64,000 nt of DNA from Poa pratensis (lineage: Eukaryota; Streptophyta; Magnoliopsida; Poales; Poaceae). Below the pieces are notes generated by a model. That model was not told the origin of the DNA and did not search any database. It saw only the letters and a list, made by a program, of their open reading frames with translations. How positions within the stretch are numbered: position 1 is the first letter of the stretch; every line of letters begins with the position of its first letter. Positions 10,739 through 20,595 of the stretch are shown in pieces. The stretch is taken from positions 14,282,498 through 14,346,497 of the forward strand of contig CAMZMU010000107.1 of the NCBI GenBank assembly GCA_947311845.1, read 5' to 3'. Made by a program: the position numbers and the translations under genes.

Positions 10739-12580
10739 GAAAAGTTTCGAAAGTTTCTGAAAATAAGAAAAAGAACAGAAAGAAAAAAATAGAATGGGAC
10801 GGGCGGGCCGCACAGGAAGCAGCCCAGCTAGCAGGCCACCTGCCTAGCCCAGGCCCATGGTGACGTCGCGGTGGCGCGACGCCGGCGTGGTCGACACCGC
10901 CGAAGTTACTGGCTTTGCAGCATTTCATAGTTTTTGAAAATTGCTTAAACACAGTAGAACAATATATATAACAAAGTGTTTTAAATTATCGAAAGCATGT
11001 TCTATTTTAGAATTTGGTTTCTGATTCAAATATATTTGTTTGCAAAATATGTTTAAAGCAGCTATTGATTATATAAAGTATGTTTTATTTTAGAATTTGG
11101 TTTTTGATTCAAACATATTTGTTTGGAAAATAAGTTTGAAGCAGCTATTTATCAGTAGTATTAATTCCATATTTTTTAAATTGACGTGAAGGTGTGAAAT
11201 GAACCTTCATGTGTAATTTTAAATTTCCAAGGTTTGAAATAATTTGGAAAAGGGCCTAAAGTGTTTGAAATGGCTTTTTTGATTTTTACAAATTGTTAGA
11301 ACTTGGTCTGAATTTATTTGGAGTTGTATTTGAAAAGTTACAAAAATTTGGAAAAATAGAAAAAAAACAGGGGAAAAATGGAAAGGGCTGGGCCGGGCTG
11401 CTGAGCAGGCCCTCTGCGCAGCCCAGGCCCACTATGACGTCGGATGATGTCACGATGGCCGGAGCTGCCGCGGCGGCGAGCCAGGACGCGCGGCGGGGCG
11501 CCCCGGATGCGCGCGGACGCGGGCTAGGCGGCGCCGCCGCTTATGGGTCGCCGGAGCGTCGCCGGCGACGTGCAAACGCGGCGGCGGACACGGAGCATGC
11601 CGTGGGCGATTCCGGCGAGCACGCAGGGTTCCGGCACGCGAAATTTAGCGAGGAGAGAGATACGGCGACGGCGGAGCTCCCCGCGTCCGTCGATCTGGGG
11701 GGAGGCGCGTAGCGGAGGCGGCGTACGTCGGCGGCGGCGGCGACCTCCGCGCCGCGCGGGAGAGAGGGGAGGTGTGAGTGTGCGGATGGTTTTGCAAGAA
11801 AGTCCATATGGTTTTTTGGAATTGCAAGTAGGTCCCTCGCAGCGGCAAAATCTGGACTGCGGGGCATTGTCTTGATTTTTGAGGGTTGTTTTTGCAAAAT
11901 GCTCACGCGGGAGTCCGTGGCCGTCAGATGGAAAGCGGACGATCGGATAAACGCGTGGAACTATTCTTTGAACAGTGAAATCGACGTGGAGGGCTGAGGG
12001 AAGCGAAACTTGCATCCCCTTTATATAGTTCGCGCCCCGGATGCGCGCGGACGCGGGCTACCCGGGAGTGGCGGCGCCGCCGCTTATGGGTCGCCGGAGC
12101 GTCGCCGGCGACGTGCAAACGCGGCGGCGGACACGGAGCATGCCGTGGGCGATTCCGGCGAGCACGCAGGGTTCCGGCACGCGAAATTTAGCGAGGAGAG
12201 AGATACGGCGACGGCGGAGCTCCCCGCGTCCGTCGATCTGGGGGGAGGCGCGTAGCGGAGGCGGCGTACGTCGGCGGCGGCGGCGACCTCCGCGCCGCGC
12301 GGGAGAGAGGGGAGGTGTGAGTGTGCGGATGGTTTTGCAAGAAAGTCCATGTGGTTTTTTGGAATTGCAAGTAGGTCCCTCGCAGCGGCAAAATCTGGAC
12401 TGCGGGGCACTGTCTTGATTTTTGAGGGTTGTTTTTGCAAAATGCTCACGCGGGAGTCCGTGGCCGTCAGATGGAAAGCGGATGGTCGGATAAACGCGTG
12501 GAACTATTCTTTGAACAGTGAAATCGACGTGGAGGGCTGAGGGAAGCGAAACTTGCATCCCTTTATATAGTTATATAGTT
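8995..12580 (-). mobile_element. Helitron-like element, fuller copy
   Basis: The 3' end at 8995 shows the same palindrome and CTAG as the copy at 5701. The element then crosses AT-rich DNA, a GC island at 10795-10910 and the GC-rich tandem repeat at 11501-12580. Its probable 5' region reads AACTATATAAAGGGATGC on the minus strand, which resembles grass Helitron starts. I could not fix a TC terminus, so the right boundary is approximate. No Rep/helicase frame is present, so it would be non-autonomous. Confidence 0.5.
11501..12580. repeat. GC-rich 534-bp tandem repeat, two copies
   Basis: Unit 1 begins at 11501 and unit 2 at 12035, both with CCCCGGATGCGCGCGGACGC. Both run to a TTATATAGTT motif (12021-12030 and 12571-12580). 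Unit 2 carries about a dozen extra bases (CCCGGGAGTGG) near its start. Arginine-rich frames on both strands repeat with the DNA and have no family features, so I treat the block as non-coding. Confidence 0.85.
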
Positions 12581-12671
12581 AGGTAATGGTGACAGCATAT
12601 TAGCATTTGCTTTTCTTGCCTCCCCGATGAATGAGAGCCGTCACTTTTGATCAGCGAGTGGCATTGCATGG

Positions 12672-12683
12672 CTATATATATAT
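12672..12683 (+). promoter_or_regulatory. Probable TATA box of WAT1-related copy 2
   Basis: The run CTATATATATAT lies 55-66 bp upstream of the ATG at 12738. That spacing fits a core promoter with a short leader. The call rests on position and composition only. Confidence 0.4.
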
Positions 12684-12737
12684 CAGTCAGTTCATGAGCA
12701 TATCAGTAATCATCTTGTAGCTAGCAGCAATCTTACA

Positions 12738-14355
12738 ATGCGGATGGAGGAGTGGAGACCGGTGATGGGAATGCTGGCCTTCGATCTCATCTCGGCAGTG
12801 ATGACAGCGCTGGTGAAGAAGGCGCTGGAGCAGGGGCTGGATCGCCTGGTCCTTGTAACGCTTCGGCAGCTGGTCGCCACCGTCTTCCTTGCTCCAATAG
12901 CCTATTACAAAGAAAGGTATGCACACAATTATATCCCTGTACATGCAATCTCTCTTCATTTCCTAAAGCTGCATAGCGCCATGGCATTCCTGTAGGAGCA
13001 CGAGGCCCAAGATCACACTGGAGATCCTGGCGTACCTCTTCTTCAGCGCTGTGTTCGGCGCCGCGCTCTCACAGTACACCTTCTTCTACGGCCTGCAGTA
13101 CACCACTGCCACCTTCGCCATAACCTTCATCAACCTCTCTCCTGTGCTCACCTTCCTCATCGCCGTCGTGCTGAGGATGGAGCCGCTGAAGGTAAAGAGC
13201 ACGGCAGGAGCCGCGAAGATCGCTGGGACGCTCATGTCGCTCGCCGGCCTGCTGCTGCTGAGTCTCTACAAGGGTGTACCGCTGACACACCAGGCCGCCA
13301 CCACTGCACTGAGCCCGGCTGCTCACCACAATAATGGCAATGGGGACAGGAGCTGGATGCTGGGCACCATGGCACTGCTGGTCAACTGCCTCTGCTTCTC
13401 CTTCTGGCTGCTGCTGCAGACCAGGCTGACCAAGAAGTACCCGGCCATCTACTCCAGCACCGCCCTCATGTTCTTCATCAGCACGCTGCAAGGAGGGGCG
13501 CTGACGATGGCTGTCGAGCGGCGCGCATCCTTGTGGATGCTCACTAGCAAGCTGGAGATCGTCACCGTCTTGTATGCAGTAAGCTAAACATCAACATCAT
13601 CTTCCTCATGCTCTCGACTTATACCATCTTCACAAAGAAAAAAGAAAAGAACCTGTTAGAAAGCAGCAAGTACTAATAAAATCAGTTGTCTTAACTTGCA
13701 GCTCACACTAGTCTATGCAATTAATCAATACACACCATTTTTTTTTTTTTGCTAGGAATACACACCATTTCTTTGACCAACTTGAATACCTAAAGTCTTT
13801 GAACAAAAGATAGTGGTGTAAATAGTAGTAGTAATTAAATAGTTGACTGGTCAATATTACAATCAAATTGCGCGTGCAGGGGATCGTCGGGTCTGGAGCC
13901 GGGTACCTGATAATGACGTGGTGCGTGGAGAAGAAGGGCCCGGTCTTCACAGCAGCATTCATCCCCATGATGCAGGTCATGGTAGCCATCATCGACTTCT
14001 TCTTCCTCCATGAACAAATCTACCTTGGAAGGTATAACACATGTATAGTCCTCAGTTTCACAAAGAAAAATGATCCTTTTGCAATGATCATTTGTCACTG
14101 CCAAATTACATTACAACTGACTTATTACTTTTGGCTCAAGATAAACTAAGTGAATGGTTCCCGCCATTGAATGGCAATGAAACTATTTCTTCTTGTTAAT
14201 AATTATCTTGGCATGCATTTTACAGCGTGTTAGGATCTGTGCTGATGGTGCTGGGCCTCTATCTTGTGCTGTGGGGAAAGAAGAGGGATGCAGCATCAAC
14301 TGTATCCTGTGCTACTAACAAGCAAGTGGATGAAGAAGCTGACAACGAGCAGTGA
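12738..14355 (+). CDS. WAT1-related (EamA/MtN21-like) membrane transporter, copy 2
   Basis: Four exons join cleanly: 12738-12916, 12996-13578, 13880-14031, 14226-14355, giving 347 codons. The protein aligns end to end with the copy at 2582-4988. Matching landmarks are TLRQLVATVFLAPIAY, TWCVEKKGPVFTAAFIPMMQ, and a C-terminal helix before a charged tail ending EEADNEQ. It has two EamA repeats and about ten membrane helices. Exon 2 here equals exons 2, 3 and 4 of copy 1, fused without extra residues at the joins. The remaining introns keep the same positions and phases (2, 0 and 2). A role as a small-molecule exporter follows from the family; the substrate is unknown. The start is the first ATG after the TATA-like box. 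Confidence 0.88.
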
Positions 14356-15545
14356 AACTGTAAAGATCACACACTACTGGCTTGGGTTATTGCAACACAT
14401 AATATGTAGTTTTTCTTCTCCTTTTCCTATAAGTTGTTTCTAGCATGTACTTGTTTTCTTCTGTCCAAGCTAATGTGAATTTAGTAAATGGGTAGAGAGC
14501 TCATTTAGCTGTCCATGCTACTGGATAAGCTGATTTGTTGGAGCTCTGCAGTAGCTAAACATGGGGAAATGATATGCTGTTATTGGTTATATGGTACTCC
14601 TGTTTTATAATACTCTATGATTTTGACAACATTTTCTTTCATAATACTCGATACCTTGAAATCGTGTTCATACTCTATCAACAAATTGTCGGTTATCATA
14701 TTATGTATTATTTGGTCAACAGAGAGAACAAAGTAGTTACAACTTTATTTTGTTATTATATTACTTTGTCAAGAGCAATAAGAAATATATTCCAGCATAA
14801 GAAATAAAATATATAAATAAACAGGTAAGTAATATATTCCGCTGACGAGTTGAGTCTGAGCTAAGAAATTTGGGTATTGCTGACGTAGCTAGAGAGATAA
14901 GTAGACGCCAAACTTAATTCGATCATCATAGCTGTCCATGTGTTGTTTTCCATATTAGACTCACAACAGGATACAACTGACAGAGACAGATACTATAAGT
15001 GAAGAGGGTCAAGATATTATATATTTACAAGTGTAAAAAAAATATGAGCTGAGAATTAAATAGGGGGAGAAGCAGCAACTGACAATTAACAACAAGTGTC
15101 AGGCAACAGTAAATCCAAACCGGATACACTTATAGTTTATATTTAGAAAGATAACATTTTCGATGTCAGGATACCGAACTGGAGCAGCTTTTAAAAGTAA
15201 ATAAATAAAATTCTAACCAAAGCACTCTTTACAATTAAAAGGTGCAGCGCATAAGCACAACATTGGCCTATATATGCACCCATTCAGACAAAAACAAAAG
15301 CATCATAACACTCTCTCCACTTATCATTTGAACTACTGGATATGCAAACCTCCAGAAAACTAATTCCTACGTAGAGACACAAAGTGGGTCACGATAGTTT
15401 TGCAGCAGCTGCAGCAGTTTAATAACAACGAAAATTCAGAACCCGAATTCAACACTCAGGTATAAGTACCAGAAATCAAAAACTGAAACTGGCAAACGTT
15501 ATCAAAAAGACACGCATAAAAAGTGCCCAGGATGCAGCGGAGTAA
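14356..15545. other. Intergenic, AT-rich
   Basis: This stretch holds the 3' flank of the second WAT1-related gene and AT-rich sequence. I see no gene, terminal repeat or tandem array in it. Confidence 0.6.
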
Positions 15546-15888
15546 AGATCTTGTCGTGCTTTGCTTGACCCAAATGAGCTTGCTCCAAGATATGGAGCAA
15601 TTGAACCCAAGATGGAAGAACCTATAGCAGATAGCAATTTCCCTGCCTCAGGAGAACAAATAGGACTCCAGATACCTGCACAACAATCAATGTCATTGCC
15701 CAAAACCAATATGTACAGATCTTGTCGTGCTTTGCTTGACCCAAATGAGCTTGCTCCCAAGATATGGAGCAACTGAACCCAAGATGGAAGAACCTATAGC
15801 AGATAGCAATTTCCCCGCCTCAGGAAAACAAATAGAACTCCAGATACCTGCACAACAATCGATGTCATTGCCCAAAACCAATATGTAC
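15546..15888 (-). repeat. 171-bp tandem duplication of an exon-like block
   Basis: Two copies begin at 15546 and 15717. On the minus strand each starts with an acceptor-like GATTGTTGTGCAG (boundaries at 15675 and 15847). A reading frame with PEAGKLLSAIGSSILGS then follows. The downstream copy stays open to a stop; the upstream copy shifts frame by one base after the same motif. I do not recognise the peptide. It could be a duplicated terminal exon of an unseen minus-strand transcript, or a decayed gene fragment. Confidence 0.6.
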
Positions 15889-17139
15889 TACTCACACACT
15901 GAAAGGCTGGCGAAGCTATATCTCACAATTCTGCACGATCGCAACAACAAACATCAACTCATAATTCTTGAGATCATACAGCAATACCCAAAGATGCATC
16001 ATCTCAGCATTATTAGACAAACTTAACATCATCCCAACAACAGAAGAACACTTGATATCCAGTTTGTACTGCACACATTCAACCTCTATTGTTCACAATG
16101 TTCTCAAGTTTATTGCCACACAATTACATATCATCACAGTACAAACTAACAGATCAGTGACTCAATGCCTCTATCAAAGGAAGATACTGAACTTCCTAGA
16201 TTATTAAGTCATTCAAGAAATACTTTGTGCGCCATGTTCGTATGAGAGACTCATTGAGTACAAAGTAAAATATCGTCCGGTATATTCAGAGGCATTTTAG
16301 AGAAAATCAAAGCATGCTTTTTTAGAACTGCATTAACTAGACAGTACAAACTAACCAAATCAATAAAACTAGAAACCTAAAATATGCATCATCTTATAAA
16401 AAAACACATTGCGAAAACATAATATTACCTCACTTGTTCAAACGAGGTAGCACATTATCAGATCTCATGTGTTCACAATGCCAAATCCAACCATTTCTAT
16501 CCAACTCCCCTGCCTTCAAGCAAAATAAGTTTAATAAACCAATGCAAGTTCAAAGAGAAGTTAAATCAATGAGAAGACAATATGCAAATCGTTATATGTT
16601 AATGCAACTTCACAGGACGAAAACAGCTTTTGTAGCCACGACAGTAAATGAAGCCCCATCTATTTCCAGGTCCAAGAAAGAACGAATATAATCCTTTATC
16701 AAGACATGTTTAGATATTCAGAGAAAATGCATTCAGCCAGAAGTATTCAGGGCAACTTCTATCGGTTACGCCCAATGGGCCAAAACAAAATATGAACAAA
16801 TTGAGAAACCTCAGTGACAAAATAAGCATTATTTAGTACTATCCAAATTTGATGAACTAACACTATGTATTGATAAAAATGCAAGCTATTTTGAATGATG
16901 ACTAATATCAAGATCAACCATAACGAGTATTAATCTTGCAACGAAAAAATACTGAATAAAAAACACAACATGCTACTTTCAAGTCAGGTATCAGATGGTT
17001 TCACTGCATACTTGTAGTGCAGACGTAGCCAGTTTCCAGTTGTTCGAAAACTCATGCGGAAAGATCAATGGTCAGATATCAATAGCTATAGTAGTATTCC
17101 TGTTCTAGCCTAAATGCAGCCCGTTAATAATATAAAAAA
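15889..17139. other. Intergenic, no feature seen
   Basis: The stretch is AT-rich with only short frames. It lies between the duplicated exon-like block and the F-box pseudogene and may include that gene's old intron or 3' region. Confidence 0.5.
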
Positions 17140-17319
17140 TTACATCACCATAATATAACCACACCGACAAAGAAACAAACAACCAAATTTATTCTTATGT
17201 CTTCCCTCTCTAATCAAGGAACAAGTACCAAAAGTAACTGGAATCGATGTCAGCAAACAGAAACTAATTGGATTTTGGTTGTTTGTGCAATGTATATAGC
17301 GGGTATTACCTGCAGTATA

Positions 17320-18248
17320 GAAATTTGTGTAGGGATAAAAGGCCATGTAAAGTGCGTCATTTATTTCAGAATTTTTTCTGATCTGCATGGAGTCAACTTG
17401 GAGAATGAACTTGCCAGTCCCCGTAGACAGAACAATCACATTTGTGCCCTCGTCATACCCCACCAAAATTACCCTCGTGTCATCACTAGGCATACCCCGT
17501 GGAAGCACCCCCTCTAGTGGAATGACTTTCTGCAGCAGCAGCCATCTGAAAACCCCATCACAGTTTGATTTCCTCTCCCATAATTGGATGATCAAGTCCG
17601 ACAGAACAACAAGACCGAGTACACCATCCTCCATTGGTAAGAGCTGAAAACAGAAGATGTTGCTAACATGGTCGTGTGCTGGCCTCTCGATCACACTAAA
17701 ACTCTGCATTTCAAAATCAAACGCAAGGACGTCGCCTCCATAAGTCGGCCAGCAAAGTGCATTCCTGACAAGGATGCTGGGCTTTGCCATAGAAATCCTA
17801 TGAGCAGTTACCACTGAGACAGTATTTCCCCATACACCAGACACCGAGTCGCAGAGAGAACCGAATGCCTGCTTGTATACGGTGCAGATAAAAACCAATT
17901 TCAACGGGCTCAAGAAGCAATCGCCGTGCACATGTCCATCTTCGGCATCAGCGCACAACACCGCGGCTTGTAGTCCAGGCCCGGTGGAAAAGCCCACGGT
18001 CGAGCGGCTCCAGGACAGGAGTGAATACGGGGATTCCTCTCAACTTCTTCCCTGCGAAGAAGCCGAGCAGCGGAGGGTTCCGGTGGTGTTTGCGAAAGCG
18101 GCTGACGAACCGGGCGTCGGAGAGGATGCTGCGCCATCGCTTGCAGACGAGGTATGCGCGAGGGAGGGAGGCGGCGGAGGATCTCCTCCAGGAGCTCCTC
18201 GTCATCCAGCGGGGCCGCCGGCGCCGGCGAGGCGTGGCGGCGACTCAT
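17320..18248 (-). pseudogene. F-box protein pseudogene
   Basis: The minus-strand ATG at 18248 begins MSRRHASPAP and an F-box start (LDDEELLEEILRRLPPS). The F-box continues in a second frame (LPRAYLVCKRWRSILSDARF), and the C-terminal part continues in a third (from about 17995: LQAAVLCADAEDGHVHGDC and onward). Two frameshifts are therefore needed. The family normally has a longer stretch between the F-box region and the GHVHGDC block, so an internal deletion is likely. The C-terminal domain is recognisable (SFSVIERP, LIIQLWERK, YPYTNFYTAG). It ends at a good donor (G then GTAATA) at 17319-17320, an intron position usual in this family as I recall it. An intact member would be an SCF substrate adaptor; this copy should not make one. 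Confidence 0.7.
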
Positions 18249-18932
18249 GTCCCTCGGCCGAGTACCTTGATAAGCTAGCTTTCCTAAAAGCAAAGAGAGA
18301 AGAATCGTCAAGAGATGTATGCCAAATTGAGATTGGGAAGCAACAGAACGTAGGCGTGCTGACCGTTTCTCGGAGGGCCGGGCCGGAGCGCCGCCGTTGG
18401 TCGCCGGGAGGCTTGGCGAAAGAGCTCGGCGGAGGTCGGGGCCGGGCCGAACGGCGGAGAAAGCGGTGAGGTCGGGGTGGAAGGCAGGGGCAGGGCGAGG
18501 CGGAGGGACGGCCGCGGACGGGCTGAACGGGGTGCCGGCGGGAGGCGCGGCCGCCGGCGCTGGGTGAAGTCGCGGGAGAATGAGGGGTGAATTCCTAGTA
18601 CAAGGGTGCGATGGTCTTTTCCGCGTGGTGTGGAAATGTTATAATTCGACTATGGTTTATTTTATTTTTGAAACAATTCGACTATGGTTTAGGCTTAATC
18701 TTGTAAACCAATGTGGGTTTAGATGATTCTAAATCTTCTAAACCAATCTCTCTTTTTTTACCTGTTCTAAACCAATCTATCGTTTAAAATCAATTTACCA
18801 CTTCCACGTCCGTCGCCACCTCTGGCTCATCGTGTTCCAGTGGACCAAGAGTTCCATCTAATGTTCAGGCATCGTTTAAAATCAATTTAGCTAGATTAAA
18901 TTTAAAGATGCCACAGTAATCTTGAAAGGAGA
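18249..18932. other. Flank of the F-box pseudogene
   Basis: Bases 18340-18590 are GC-rich and look like the old promoter/leader of the minus-strand F-box pseudogene. The rest is AT-rich, and no gene is seen. Confidence 0.4.
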
Positions 18933-19344
18933 AATATAAAGATTGGAAATGATCATTTTCTCCATTTACCTACTATGTTTTATTGTTTTTCTATTTTATT
19001 TTATAATTTTATTCTACAACAGCAACAAAAATAGTTTAGAAATCATGAATATTTTTAGGAATCCATATAATGCGAAAAATATTAAACATTTGTTTATTTC
19101 CAAATTCACATGTTTTCCTAAGTTATTTTATAATTTTCTGATATCTGAAAGGTTCATTTATTTTTAAATTCAACTCTAAGATGTTTGTTGCACTAAAAAA
19201 ATTCAAACAGTTTTTTTCCCATATATACTTTCTAGTCTTTAAAAAAAATACTCACGTTTCATCAAATTAGTTCACCGCTTCCGAATGCCGGCTGCACGTG
19301 TCCCAGTGTTTCGCAAGCAAATAATGAAACATTAGGATGCAACA
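18933..19344 (+). repeat. Direct duplication, copy 1
   Basis: This AT-rich block, starting AATATAAAGATTGG and ending GGATGCAACA, recurs at 19668-20126 with few changes. It contains no gene. A MITE sits four bases after its right end. Confidence 0.85.
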
Positions 19345-19348
19345 CATA

Positions 19349-19471
19349 CTCCCTACTTTCCAAATTAGATGACTTCCATTTGTCCACATGTGAATATATT
19401 TAGACATGTTAAATGTAAAGATGCATCCACATGTAGATAAATGAAAGTCATCTAATTTAGAACGAAGGGAG
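19349..19471. mobile_element. Stowaway-like MITE, 123 bp
   Basis: Terminal inverted repeats CTCCCTACTTTCCAAATTAG and the matching right end (CTAATTTAGAACGAAGGGAG) are flanked by TA on both sides (19347-19348 and 19472-19473). Size, TA duplication and CTCCCT termini fit Stowaway (Tc1/mariner-derived) elements. It has no coding capacity. Confidence 0.85.
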
Positions 19472-19667
19472 TACATGTCTCATTGAAAACTCATCCCAAT
19501 GTTTCACTGCATTGGAGGTCTAATGCGTACGTTGTAATGGTTCGCAATCATGCTGTCAGACATTGGCCGGGATGCAACACATACGAATATTTCCAAACAC
19601 ATACAGGTCTTTTTAAATACACATTTCACGTGGTAGCTCGTGATCATGGGCCGTATGTCGGAGGTCT

Positions 19668-20126
19668 AATATAAAGATTGGAAATGATCATTTTCTCCAT
19701 TTACCTACTACTCCCTCCGTTCACAAAAGGATGTCTCAATCTAAATCAAATTTGCATTTATCTATTATTGTTTTTCTATTTTATTTTATAATTTTATTCT
19801 ACAACAGCAACAAAAATAGTTTAGAAATCATGAATATTTTTAGGAAGCCATATAATGCGAGAAATATTAAACATTTGTTTATTTCCAAATTCACATATTT
19901 TCCTAAGTTATTTTATAATTTTCTGATATCTGAAATGTCCATTTATTTTTAAATTCAACTCTAAGATGTTTGTTGCACTAAAAAAATTCAAACAGTTTTT
20001 TCCCATATATACTTTCTAGTCTTAAAAAAAAACTCACGTTTCATCAAATTAGTTCACCGCTTCCGAATGCCGGCTGCACGTGTCCCAGTGTTTCGCAAGC
20101 AAATAACGAAACATTAGGATGCAACA
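19668..20126 (+). repeat. Direct duplication, copy 2, with truncated MITE
   Basis: This is the second copy of 18933-19344. It differs by about 50 extra bases at 19711-19762 that begin CTCCCTCCGTTCACAAAAGG directly after a TA. That is the left end of another Stowaway-type MITE without its right end. Copy 1 reads straight across this position. Confidence 0.85.
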
Positions 20127-20595
20127 TCCTTTGTTGAAATAAAATTTACTGAAATGCGTGTGAAAGTTTTGGTGTGACGGTTATGTAGTAGTGGCACGAG
20201 GCCACTATGGATTTACAACTTGTAGTGACAACTCGCAAATCGATGTGCAACCTGGGATACACATTGATGTACTGATCATGATCATGATCATGGGCCATAT
20301 GTCGGAGACCATGCATGTATCCATAGTTGCCCTAGCAGCTTCATCACATGACATGACATCGTCTCCCGCCTTCGCGCGGCACGGCGGTGGCATTTCAAAT
20401 TTCCTCAGAGGCGGGCGGGCGGGCGGGCTCAGCGTACTGTGGATCTATGGCGTACGTACGCGTGAGCGCATGCATGGAGGCGGGACCGTGGCCGTGGCCG
20501 TGTCCATGTACGATGGAGAGGCCGTGGCTGGCCCCTGCTTCCTCGCCCCCAACAACAGCTACGGATCTGTCTTTTCCCGCGCATGATTGCCATAC
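20127..20595. other. Intergenic with simple repeats
   Basis: No gene is supported. There is a palindromic TGATCA run near 20275-20295, a GGGC run near 20409-20427 and a GTACGTACG stretch near 20453. Confidence 0.5.

Noticed and set aside
11293..12558. Several arginine- and proline-rich frames on both strands
   Set aside because: They arise from GC-rich tandem repeats, exist in most frames at once and show no domain or splice structure.
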